From Desulfamplus sp. (GTDB lineage Bacteria; Desulfobacterota; Desulfobacteria; Desulfobacterales; Desulfobacteraceae): a stretch of DNA of 64,000 nt. Shown here piece after piece: positions 47,315 to 59,481 of this stretch (its first letter is position 1; each line of letters opens with the position of its first letter). The position numbers were made by a program, and so were the translations under genes. The stretch is taken from contig JADGBE010000013.1 of NCBI GenBank assembly GCA_015231615.1, forward strand, positions 1-64,000. The letters run 5' to 3'. The notes under the pieces were generated by a model. That model worked only from the letters and a program-made list of their open reading frames with translations, did not search any database and was not told the origin of the DNA.

Positions 47315-49460
47315 CCCTTGCAATCTCTTCAGCTTCGCTTATGCAATACATAAGATGACGTGGTGATTTTGCATCTCCGATAAAATGAAATTCTGCGTTG
47401 GTTAGAGGTTCAAATTTCTTAATATCTCTGATTGAGATATGTTTTTCTGAAATCACAACCATATCACAGCCATCTATGGAAACATTTTCAGCATCTTTAA
47501 TGGAATCCCCTTTTTTTATATGAAACTCCACGCCACAAGGCGTAAATTTTTCAATCGAAACATTCTTATACAGCACAACACCTTTCTTTTTAAGGTTTTC
47601 CCTCAGATAATATCGATCGTTTGCCGACATCTCCTCTGCATAGCTCTTTTTTCGATTTAGCACATAAACCTCATTGCCCTTTGAAGCAATGTAATCGGCA
47701 GTGATAAGTCCTGTCATGCCGCCACCTAAAACAATTACACGTTTAACAGATTGCTTGGCATTGACGTTTTGCGTTTGCTCTATTTGATTTGAATCCTCAA
47801 GAATATCCACACTGGTTACAACGTCCATTTTACTTTGAAAAAGTCCTTTAATTATAGGCATATCTGGCATTGAACCAGTTGCTATAACCACCTTATCAGG
47901 AGCAAACGATTTAAGGATAGCCTCATCAAGAGATTTGCCATAAAGTATCTCAACATTTAGCCTTACAAGCTCATTTTTGAAAAATTCAAGAATATCGCCA
48001 AGCTCACCGCGTCCAGGGGCTTTTGAAGCAAGAGAGAGCAATCCTCCTGAATTGGTCTTTTTTTCAACAATCAAAACTTTATGCCCTCTGATTGCAAAAA
48101 GACGGGCAGCAGCCATTCCAGCAGGTCCTGCCCCAACAACCAGAATTTTGAGTTTATGGTCTGTTTGTCCCACCCCTACCCTCCCCGAAGAGGAGGGAGT
48201 TGTTATCCCCTCTCTCTTTTCAAGAAGTGGCAAGGGGGCGGGGCTTGGATTTTCTTTCTGATATTCCTCTTTTAATTTATACTCTCTTCCAACATCAGGA
48301 TTTGCAACGCATGACCCCGGCTCTTTAGCAAGAACAGCATGGATACAGCCCAAACAACACCCAATACATGGGCGTATTTCAGATAAATTTCCCTGTTGAG
48401 CTTTAATTGGCAAATATGGATCAGCAAGCAACGCACGACCCATTGAGACAACATCAGCCTTTCCATCTCTTAAAATCTCATCAGCAAGTATTGGAGATTT
48501 TATCCTTCCAACTGTAATAACAGGAATTGAGACATGCTTTTTTACCTCCTCAGCCATATAGACAAAACAGCCATGAGCTGAATACATTGATGGGATAGTA
48601 AGCTCAGTTGAGCCATAAACACCACCTGAAATGTGAAGATAGGCAACTCCAGCTTTCTCTAAAAGCGGGGCAACTCTAACTGCATCTTCAAGTTCCCAGC
48701 CATTTTTAATGTAATCTTTACCATTCATACGAATGCCAATAGGAAACTCTTCACCTGCTTTTTTCTTTATATCTTCAATAATTTCAAATAAAAATCGAGT
48801 TCTATTCTCAAATGATCCGCCATATTGATCTTGCCTTATATTTGAGTTAGGCGACATAAATTGATTTATAAGATAACCGTGTGCAGCATGAATTTCTACA
48901 AAATCAAATCCCGCATCTTTGCAACGCTTTGTAGAACTTCCAAAACACTGTGCAAGCTCTCGTATCTCATCAATCTCTAATGCTCTCACCTCACCTTTAA
49001 CAACTGCTGGGGCTGGTATTGCTGATGGTGCAACTTTTTCAGGCAGATAAGATTGACGACCACCGTGCATTAACTGAACACCAAACTTAACTTTATAATC
49101 TTCTGATTTTTTAAATATTGAGTTATCAGAAGGTTGGGATTGAGACTGTAAGTGAGACTGAAATTGATCAGCCTCTCTCACAGCTTTAACCATCTTCTGC
49201 AAAGATGGGATACAACTATCCTCGTACAAAACAGGCAAATCAGGAAGTTCCTGACCTCCCGGGTGGACGCTTCCTCCGCCGACAAGCATCATGCCAACGC
49301 CACCTTTTGCCCTCTCAACAAAATATTGGGTCAACTGTTCTGTAACATGACATTTATCATCTACTCCAAAATTTATGCTCATAGCAGACATCATAAGTCT
49401 GTTTTTAACATACATAGAACCTATTTTGATTGGTGTAAAAATGTGAGGAAAAGTTGTCAT
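47310..49460 (-). CDS. NADH:flavin oxidoreductase / 2,4-dienoyl-CoA reductase-like (OYE barrel + FeS + FAD/NAD(P) domain)
   Basis: FTPIKIGSMYVKNRLMMSAM, FVEIHAAHGYLINQFMSPNSNIRQDQYGGSFENR, IRPCIGCCLGCI, ILVVGAGPAGMAAARLFAIRGH. Confidence 0.93.
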   Translation of the reverse strand: MTTFPHIFTPIKIGSMYVKNRLMMSAMSINFGVDDKCHVTEQLTQYFVERAKGGVGMMLVGGGSVHPGGQELPDLPVLYEDSCIPSLQKMVKAVREADQFQSHLQSQSQPSDNSIFKKSEDYKVKFGVQLMHGGRQSYLPEKVAPSAIPAPAVVKGEVRALEIDEIRELAQCFGSSTKRCKDAGFDFVEIHAAHGYLINQFMSPNSNIRQDQYGGSFENRTRFLFEIIEDIKKKAGEEFPIGIRMNGKDYIKNGWELEDAVRVAPLLEKAGVAYLHISGGVYGSTELTIPSMYSAHGCFVYMAEEVKKHVSIPVITVGRIKSPILADEILRDGKADVVSMGRALLADPYLPIKAQQGNLSEIRPCIGCCLGCIHAVLAKEPGSCVANPDVGREYKLKEEYQKENPSPAPLPLLEKREGITTPSSSGRVGVGQTDHKLKILVVGAGPAGMAAARLFAIRGHKVLIVEKKTNSGGLLSLASKAPGRGELGDILEFFKNELVRLNVEILYGKSLDEAILKSFAPDKVVIATGSMPDMPIIKGLFQSKMDVVTSVDILEDSNQIEQTQNVNAKQSVKRVIVLGGGMTGLITADYIASKGNEVYVLNRKKSYAEEMSANDRYYLRENLKKKGVVLYKNVSIEKFTPCGVEFHIKKGDSIKDAENVSIDGCDMVVISEKHISIRDIKKFEPLTNAEFHFIGDAKSPRHLMYCISEAEEIARG
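48168..48244. repeat. C/G-rich mosaic repeat inserted in frame within the oxidoreductase CDS
   Basis: cccacccctaccctccccgaagaggaggg...aagtggcaagggggcggggct; translates to NPSPAPLPLLEKREGITTPSSSGRVGVGQT between the two enzyme domains. Confidence 0.85.
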
Positions 49461-49475
49461 TGGTTATCCTTGTCC

Positions 49476-49555
49476 TTAATTTTGAAAATTATAGTAATAG
49501 ATTTGAGAACTCTTTGAAATTTATCAAATCTTTCAGTTGCAAAATATAGGTTACC
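49476..49555. repeat. ~80-bp intergenic repeat copy B (degenerate palindrome)
   Basis: ttaattttgaaaattatagtaatagatttgagaac...tcaaatctttcagttgcaaaatataggttacc aligns over its length with copy A. Confidence 0.7.
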
Positions 49556-50246
49556 ATGGATATATCAGCAGAATAATATACCATATCATAGGAAGGAAGA
49601 TAGCTGGTATCATGCTTCCAACCCTTATTTTTGCAGCACCAAGAAGATTTATGCCAATTGCCATAATAAGCACGCCACCAACTGATGACATCTGGCTTAC
49701 AACCTGCGGTTGAAGAAATGGTTTTACAAATACAGCAGCCATAGTTATAGCTCCTTGATATAAGAGTATTGGCAAGCCTGAAAATATAACTCCTAAACCA
49801 AAAGATGAGCCAAGTATTATAGAGGTGATACCATCTAATGCAGATTTTGCAAAAAGGGTTTGATGGTTACCTGTAAGTCCACTTTCAAGTGAACCTACAA
49901 TTGCCATTGAACCAACACAAAAGATAAGAGTCGCTGTAATAAAGCCTTGATAAAAACGACCGTCATCTTCATCTTTTGAGAACCTTTTTTCTAAAATACG
50001 CCCTACCCTTTCAAGCCCATCTTCAATGTGCATCAACTCACCTAAAAGACTTCCAAATGCTAAACTAAATATCACAACAAGAAGATCATCACTTTTAATA
50101 GCACCTTTAATACCAATAATAAGCACAGCAAGACTTACGGCGTGCATTATGGTTTTATTATACCTTTCAGGAATCCCTCCACTAAAGAGCATTCCAATAA
50201 GACCTCCAGCAATAATCGCAACTGCATTAACTATTGTTCCTAACAT
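49551..50246 (-). CDS. DUF554 family membrane protein
   Basis: MLGTIVNAVAIIAGGLIGMLFSGGIPERYNKTIMHAVSLAVLIIGIKGA...GSMAIVGSLESGLTGNHQTLFAKSALDGITSIILGSSFGLGVIFS. Confidence 0.92.
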   Translation of the reverse strand: MLGTIVNAVAIIAGGLIGMLFSGGIPERYNKTIMHAVSLAVLIIGIKGAIKSDDLLVVIFSLAFGSLLGELMHIEDGLERVGRILEKRFSKDEDDGRFYQGFITATLIFCVGSMAIVGSLESGLTGNHQTLFAKSALDGITSIILGSSFGLGVIFSGLPILLYQGAITMAAVFVKPFLQPQVVSQMSSVGGVLIMAIGINLLGAAKIRVGSMIPAIFLPMIWYIILLIYPW

Positions 50247-50307
50247 ATTAAATTTTTTCCTATTCTTAACTTAATCGCTCTACTTATATTTTTATCGGTA
50301 ATAAGTT

Positions 50308-50335
50308 GTAGGGTGTAAGCATGCTTACACCCTAC
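50308..50335. repeat. 28-bp perfect palindrome GTAGGGTGTAAGCATGCTTACACCCTAC (family 2)
   Basis: Differs from 31142-31169 by a compensatory T-A to G-C pair. Confidence 0.92.
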
Positions 50336-50386
50336 CCTACCAGAAAAAGCTAAATTTCTTCCAATTTACATTACAACAAAGTCAAG

Positions 50387-51910
50387 TTATCTGTAATCTT
50401 TATAATCTACACCATATTTAGAGGCTTTGTAGGCAAATATTCTTACTGTAGTGCCAACAAGCTCGGCTGCTTTCTTTATATTTCCTCTCGTGTTTTTTAG
50501 AGAGTCAATTATCATTTCACGTTCAAGATTTGCAACAGCTTGATCCATAGTTATTGGTGCAAGAGTGTGTGAAGTTTTACCAGTTTGAAGACTTGGCGGT
50601 AGATGATAGCTGTGAATTGCACCCTCATTACATAGAAGAACAGCCCGCTCAATGCAGTTTTCAAGCTCTCGAACATTTCCGGGCCAATGGTATTCCATGA
50701 GCATATCAATGGAAGGAGTTGAGAATCTTTTTATATCCTTAAAATGCTCTTTTGAATATTTTTCAAGAAAATGGTCAGCAAGAAGGATAACATCAGTTTT
50801 TCTCATTCTCAAACTTGGAACATAAATTGGAAAGACATTTAGCCTAAAATAGAGATCATCTCTAAAAGTCCCCTTTTCAACCATACTCTCAAGGTTGCTA
50901 TTTGTGGCTGCAATGATTCTTACATCAACCTTGATAGTTTCATGCCCCCCTACCCTCTCAAACTCCTTTTCCTGAAGCACTCTTAGAAGTTTGACCTGAA
51001 CAGAGATATCCATAGTGCCAATCTCATCAAGAAATATTGTCCCTTTATGGGCCATCTCAAACTTGCCTTTTTTTTGTTGCAATGCTCCTGTAAAAGAGCC
51101 TTTTTCGTGTCCAAAAAGCTCACTCTCTATCAAATTAGTAGGAAGTGCGGCACAGTTGATCTTAACAAAAGGGTGGCTATTTCTGTGGCTGTTGTAGTGA
51201 ATTGAGTTGGCAATCAACTCTTTACCTGTTCCACTCTCTCCTCGTATTAAAACAGTAGCATTGCTTCTTGAAACTTGAGAGATCATCTGAAAAACCTCTC
51301 TCATCTTATTGCTATTACCGATAATATTGGAAAAGCTATATCTATTTTCAAGCTCACCTTTTAGCCGAGTATTCTCCTGTTTTAATTTATCCTTTTCAAC
51401 ATGAAGTCGCTCAAGGTTAATAACATGGCGGGCAATCATTGTTGCTACAACAGATAAAACCTTCTCGCCCTGCTGTAATTCACTTTTCCCCTGATATGGT
51501 CTATCAGCACTTAAAGCACCAACCACACGGGTTCCTTTTTTAACAGGCACACAGATAAATGAGTAATCCATGCCAACTTCTCCCTTATGGGAGTCTGTTC
51601 TATTAAGAAAAAGCGGCTCTTCATTGATAATTGGCACAACTGCTGGCTCTCCTGTTTGGATAACCTTTCCAGTTATTCCTTCACCAAGTTTATATTTTGC
51701 CCGCTTCATAGCTTTTTCAGGAATGCCATGTGCAACCTCTATTCTTATCTCTTTTGTTATAGGATCAAGAAGTGTAACTGTCCCTCGCACAAGGTTTAAA
51801 GATTCAGAGAGTATCTCTAAAACCTTGTAGAGAGCCTTTTTCATATCTGTATTGTCATTTAATGCTTCGTTTATCTCATAAAGAAGGGAAATCTCTTCTA
51901 TAGACTTCAT
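50387..51910 (-). CDS. Sigma-54-dependent regulator with GAF domain, NifA-like
   Basis: GAF N-terminus; [84 protein letters not shown]-term HTH. Confidence 0.92.
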   Translation of the reverse strand: MKSIEEISLLYEINEALNDNTDMKKALYKVLEILSESLNLVRGTVTLLDPITKEIRIEVAHGIPEKAMKRAKYKLGEGITGKVIQTGEPAVVPIINEEPLFLNRTDSHKGEVGMDYSFICVPVKKGTRVVGALSADRPYQGKSELQQGEKVLSVVATMIARHVINLERLHVEKDKLKQENTRLKGELENRYSFSNIIGNSNKMREVFQMISQVSRSNATVLIRGESGTGKELIANSIHYNSHRNSHPFVKINCAALPTNLIESELFGHEKGSFTGALQQKKGKFEMAHKGTIFLDEIGTMDISVQVKLLRVLQEKEFERVGGHETIKVDVRIIAATNSNLESMVEKGTFRDDLYFRLNVFPIYVPSLRMRKTDVILLADHFLEKYSKEHFKDIKRFSTPSIDMLMEYHWPGNVRELENCIERAVLLCNEGAIHSYHLPPSLQTGKTSHTLAPITMDQAVANLEREMIIDSLKNTRGNIKKAAELVGTTVRIFAYKASKYGVDYKDYR

Positions 51911-52185
51911 GTGATAGAATCCTTCAACTTTGATTTATATAAAAAAATTAAACTAAAAAAAGAATGGCGGTAGTTACTAAAAATTAATCTTACTATCTTC
52001 AAGTTGACAGGCACATTATCATAAATCTTGATTTATGACACCTTTAATGAGATAGTTCTTAAAAATGTAGTATAAACTAAAAGTTCTCTTTTGCTGTATA
52101 TAGGCTCTAAGTATGGCTAAATATTTAACAAATATAGACTATCTTAAGATTAAATATCTTTTTTATAAATGATGCCGCGTATGGC

Positions 52186-53400
52186 ATGGATGTTACAATG
52201 AAACAAAAAAATCAGACCAAAAATGAATGTCCTGATATAAGAAATACCCATAAAACCATAGATGTGATGCTTGAGATTGCAGACTCAGTCAATAGAACAA
52301 AAACTCTTGATGAATTTTATAAAGCTATACACAAATCTCTTTCTAAAATCATAAATGTAGATAACTTTTTTATTGCCATATACCACGAAGATGAGGATCG
52401 TATCTCTTTTCCCTATTACTTTGATCAAAAAGATAGCAATTTAAAAGAGATAAAAAATTTAAGCAAAACTGCCTCTCTGACTGGCAGAGTTATACATAGT
52501 GGTAAACCTCTTATGCTCTATAAAGATGAGATAGATAGCTATGCAGCTTTAACAGGAATGCCAATTGTTGGAACTTTAAGCAAAGTGTGGCTTGGCGCCC
52601 CCTTAAAAACTAAAGATAGGGTTATTGGAGCAATTTCTGTCCAAAGCTATGCTTATCAAAGTATGTATCAGAAAAGCGATCTAAATATTCTTAATATCGT
52701 TTCTCAATATATTGCACTTGCTATTGAACGAAAAGAGTCTGATGAGGCATACAAAAAGCAGCGTAAGATTCTTGAAAAGATTTTACAGACTTCCCCTATG
52801 GGTATTGCGCTTCTTGAAAACAGAATATTTAAGTGGGTAAATCCTGAGATGCTAATACTCTTTGGTTATGAACAAAAGGAAGATTTTGAGGGAAAAAGTG
52901 CTGAGATGATCTATGATTCCCATGAGAGCTTTGTAAAGAATGGCGATATTATATATTCAAACTTGTCTCATGGAAGAAGAACCGAGATTGAGTCCACACT
53001 TATGAAAAGAGATGGCACAATATTTCCAGCAAGTATTCACATAAGCAGTGCAGACCCTGATAATCCGATGTCATGGATTATTGCAACATTTATTGATATT
53101 TCTGAAAGAAAACTTGCTGACGCAGAGAAGATAAAAAATGAGAAACTTCAAGCTGTTCTTGAGATAGCAGGGGCAGTTTGCCATGAGTTAAATCAACCTC
53201 TTCAGGCACTATTTGGATATACAGAGCTTATTATGATGGATCATGAACATGACGGTAAAATTAGCAAAGATATGGTTGCCATAAAAAAGCATGTTGACAG
53301 AATTGCAAAAATAACCCAGCGTCTCTCAAGCATCACAAACTACAAAACTGTTGATTATCCCGGAAACAAGAAAATTGTTGATATATGGGGAGGAGAGTAA
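52186..53400 (+). CDS. GAF-PAS-HisKA sensor protein lacking a HATPase domain
   Basis: GAF (KTASLTGRVIHSGKPL...VWLGAPLKTKDRVIGAISVQSY), PAS, EIAGAVCHELNQPLQALFGYTELI H-box; stops ~80 aa after the H-box start. Confidence 0.85.
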   Translation: MDVTMKQKNQTKNECPDIRNTHKTIDVMLEIADSVNRTKTLDEFYKAIHKSLSKIINVDNFFIAIYHEDEDRISFPYYFDQKDSNLKEIKNLSKTASLTGRVIHSGKPLMLYKDEIDSYAALTGMPIVGTLSKVWLGAPLKTKDRVIGAISVQSYAYQSMYQKSDLNILNIVSQYIALAIERKESDEAYKKQRKILEKILQTSPMGIALLENRIFKWVNPEMLILFGYEQKEDFEGKSAEMIYDSHESFVKNGDIIYSNLSHGRRTEIESTLMKRDGTIFPASIHISSADPDNPMSWIIATFIDISERKLADAEKIKNEKLQAVLEIAGAVCHELNQPLQALFGYTELIMMDHEHDGKISKDMVAIKKHVDRIAKITQRLSSITNYKTVDYPGNKKIVDIWGGE

Positions 53401-53436
53401 TGTTAAAACAGGAAATAATAAAGAAAGATAGAGTCC

Positions 53437-54045
53437 ATGAGAATTTTATCTATTTCTGATGTTGTTGTTCCATCACTTTACAGTGAATTTGACAAAAAAA
53501 AATTTGACCCCATTGATCTTGTCCTTTCATGTGGCGACCTTCCGCCTGAATATCTCTCGTTTATCCTCCATTCCCTAAATGCTCCTTTATACTATGTGCG
53601 TGGAAATCATGACATCAGATATGATCTAAAACCCCCTATGGGTTGCACAGATATTCACGGAAAAATTGTGAAATTCAACCAAATTAAGATAATCGGGTTT
53701 GGTGGTTCAAGGTGGTATAATGGCGGGATGAACCAATATACAGAATCTCAAATGAGAAAGTTTATTAGAGGAGTGAAATTCTCTATATGGTGGAACAGAG
53801 GCGTAGATATTGTGATAACTCATTCACCTCCACGACATATCCATGATGCTGAGGATAGGTGTCATAGAGGATTTCGTTCATTTTGCAAATTTATTGATAA
53901 ATATAAGCCTGATTACTTTATTCATGGGCATATTCATCGGCATTTTACCTGCCAAGAAGAACGAATAACCACTGTAAACAAAACAAAGGTAATCAATACC
54001 TATGGCTACAACATCATCGAAATCAATGATGGCAAAACTTCGTGA
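53437..54045 (+). CDS. Metallophosphoesterase
   Basis: LSISDVV...DLVLSCGDLPPEYL, YYVRGNHDIR, FGGSRWYNGG, THSPPRHIHD, HGHIHRH. Confidence 0.92.
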   Translation: MRILSISDVVVPSLYSEFDKKKFDPIDLVLSCGDLPPEYLSFILHSLNAPLYYVRGNHDIRYDLKPPMGCTDIHGKIVKFNQIKIIGFGGSRWYNGGMNQYTESQMRKFIRGVKFSIWWNRGVDIVITHSPPRHIHDAEDRCHRGFRSFCKFIDKYKPDYFIHGHIHRHFTCQEERITTVNKTKVINTYGYNIIEINDGKTS

Positions 54046-55210
54046 TTTTTTTGCCATCAGCAATAAAGATAACAGTGAAATAAGGCGGGAGCTGGGATCA
54101 GAATCAGATATAAAAGATATTGCCTCATTTGAAAATACTCAAAAAAAAGAGGGTGCTTTTGACAGTCGAGAGCGTGGAGTTCAGACAGTAAAATTGAGCC
54201 AAATTACAGGAAGTGTAGGCAGGTATCAAGATTTTGACGATAAGTTCCGTTTTAAAAGCCAAGTCCCTTCAGAAAGGTTTACAGCTATCCTTGAGGCTAT
54301 GCGTTGTGGAACTTCTCTGCCGCCAGTTAAGCTCTATCAGATAAAAGATGAATATTATGTTCTTGATGGCAACCACAGAGTTGCTGCTGCAAAGAAACTC
54401 AACCATGATGAGATTCTTGCCACAATACTTGAGTTCATTCCATCAAGCGAAACTCTTGATAATGTTCTCTATAAAGAGATGATGGACTTTTGCGATAGAA
54501 CGGGGCTTCCTCGAAGTATTAAACTTACAGAGGTTGGACAGTATCAAAATCTTCTTGAGCAGATACACGAGCATCACGAATATTTAAGAAATAGTGCTGG
54601 CATCACTAAAAACAATTTCGATTCTACCTTTTTAAATAGTGCCTTTAATGCTTCTTCTCCCGCTGCTTTTACAACACCCATAACTTTTGCTTCTGCTGCA
54701 AGAGATTGGTATAAGACCATCTATCAGCCATTTTGCTCAATCATAAAGAGAGGTAATATTGTAGAGACATTTCCAGATAGGACTCTTTCTGATCTTTATG
54801 TATATATCTCTTTTGGACACTGGAAGCGTAAACGACCTGCCCAATATGGGATTGGTCTTGGTAAGCTGATACCTGAAACAATGGAAGAGTTCAGAATAGA
54901 GATGAAAGAGCTTAATGAAGTTGAATACCCAGAGATGAAACAGAGTATTACAGCCTTTGTTCTTATGATTGTGCGTGCCAAACATGAGTATAAAATCATT
55001 GAAAAACTATTTGAGCTTGATGAAATAGTTGAAATTCACGCGGTTCATGGAGATGCTGATCTTTTAATAAAAGTGCGACTATCAAGAGACCTTTTAAGTT
55101 CTGATGCAGAGGTCATCTCAAACTTTGTCCATGAAAAGATGAGACAGTTAAATGGCGTTGTGAGCAGTAAAACTCTTATTCCGGGGCTTTCTCGTATCAA
55201 ACCAGTATAA
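54029..55210 (+). CDS. ParB/sulfiredoxin-like N-terminal domain fused to C-terminal Lrp/AsnC-type ligand-binding (RAM-like) domain
   Basis: PPVKLYQIKDEYYVLDGNHRVAAAKKLNHDEILATILEF; SITAFVLMIVRAKHEYKIIEKLFELDEIVEIHAVHGDADLLIKVRLSRDL. Start likely at ATG 54029 (ORF opens 54002), overlapping the upstream stop. Confidence 0.75.
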   Translation: MAKLRDFFAISNKDNSEIRRELGSESDIKDIASFENTQKKEGAFDSRERGVQTVKLSQITGSVGRYQDFDDKFRFKSQVPSERFTAILEAMRCGTSLPPVKLYQIKDEYYVLDGNHRVAAAKKLNHDEILATILEFIPSSETLDNVLYKEMMDFCDRTGLPRSIKLTEVGQYQNLLEQIHEHHEYLRNSAGITKNNFDSTFLNSAFNASSPAAFTTPITFASAARDWYKTIYQPFCSIIKRGNIVETFPDRTLSDLYVYISFGHWKRKRPAQYGIGLGKLIPETMEEFRIEMKELNEVEYPEMKQSITAFVLMIVRAKHEYKIIEKLFELDEIVEIHAVHGDADLLIKVRLSRDLLSSDAEVISNFVHEKMRQLNGVVSSKTLIPGLSRIKPV

Positions 55211-55360
55211 TAGACTTCATTGAAATCATAGAATTGTTATTGCTACAATTTTTTAGGTGTATAATGTCAAAGGTCATAAATTTCGTTATTATTAAATCTT
55301 TCAGCCGATGGCGATAAATAAAATTAGATAACCAACTTATGACCAGAACAATACATTTAA

Positions 55361-58317
<2,957 letters not shown>

Positions 58318-58587
58318 TTAAAATTTAATTTGAAAAAGTGGTTTAAAAAATTACAAGTTAATATAACACCATCTTTAGTCTGTCAATTTTTTGTTTACCA
58401 TTAAAGGCTACCCAAATTTTACTTAGAACTTTAAAACCACGTCTTCTTGCGTGGATAGGTCGATTCAAACGTTTTTCTACTACTCTTTAGCAATTCACCC
58501 ATTTGTTGACTTTTTAGCTCTATATGATAATTGAAATCACATTAATCGATCCAGTAACTCTTTATAATACTCATTTAGATTTATACA

Positions 58588-59433
58588 ATGAAAATGGAAA
58601 CAAACTTCAAAATTACCTTAGAATATGATGGCTCTCATTTTGATGGATGGCAGGTTCAAAAAAGTGGGATTACAGTTCAAGGAGAGCTTGAAAAAGCACT
58701 CTCCATGATTTTAAATCAACCAATCAAAGTCATTGGCTCAGGTAGAACAGATGCGGGAGTCCATGCTATAGGGCAGGTTGCAAATTTTCATGCTACAGTA
58801 GATAATGATAAATTAGATATAATATCTCAACATCTTATTAAAGGAGTTAACAGCATAATAAAAACTCCAATCGTTATAAGATCGTGCAATACCGTAGAGC
58901 ATAATTTTCACGCACGATATAGTGCAATCTCTAAGGAGTACCACTATCATATTTTAAATAGCTATCTGCCACCTGCTTTAGGCAGAGACTATGTGTGGCA
59001 TATAAAGCAGACTCTTGATATGGATAAGATGAATAGTTGCTGTGATATGCTAACAGGAGAACACGATTTTAAATCATTTGAAGCAAGTGGAAGCCCAAGA
59101 GTCCATACAATAAGAACAATCTACAGTGCAAGTATGGAGTATCTAAATATAAAAAGATTTAAAACAGATAGTTTAATTAAATCTACTCCCGAAATAGCCT
59201 TATTAGATGAAGATGCAGATTTGGGCTTTAAAGAGCATATTATATTTAAAATTGTGGGTAATGGTTTTTTACGTTTTATGGTGAGAAATATAGTTGGAAC
59301 TCTTGTAATGGTAGGATTATCAAAAATAACACCAGAAGATTTTAGGAAAATTCTCAATTCAAAAAATAGAACCCTTGCAGGTGCAACTGCTCCTGCAAGG
59401 GGACTGTTTTTAATGCGTGTAAATTATGAGTAA
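58588..59433 (+). CDS. truA: tRNA pseudouridine(38-40) synthase TruA
   Basis: FKITLEYDGSHFDGWQVQKSGITVQGELEKAL, GSGRTDAGVHAIGQVANF, FHARYSAISKEYHYHIL, GNGFLRFMVRNIVGTLV; ~30 aa insertion before GNGFLR. Confidence 0.96.
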   Translation: MKMETNFKITLEYDGSHFDGWQVQKSGITVQGELEKALSMILNQPIKVIGSGRTDAGVHAIGQVANFHATVDNDKLDIISQHLIKGVNSIIKTPIVIRSCNTVEHNFHARYSAISKEYHYHILNSYLPPALGRDYVWHIKQTLDMDKMNSCCDMLTGEHDFKSFEASGSPRVHTIRTIYSASMEYLNIKRFKTDSLIKSTPEIALLDEDADLGFKEHIIFKIVGNGFLRFMVRNIVGTLVMVGLSKITPEDFRKILNSKNRTLAGATAPARGLFLMRVNYE

Positions 59434-59481
59434 TTCAATATCTTACTCTATAATTTGGAATGAATCTTTATGAGGTGGCAT

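Noticed and set aside
47977-48275. Plus-strand ORFs over the C/G-rich repeat in the oxidoreductase gene
   Set aside because: Antisense to a continuous, motif-supported CDS.
50387-51910. Assigning the GAF/sigma-54 regulator as true NifA
   Set aside because: Architecture and C-terminal HTH resemble NifA, but no nif genes are in the window; kept as NifA-like without a symbol.
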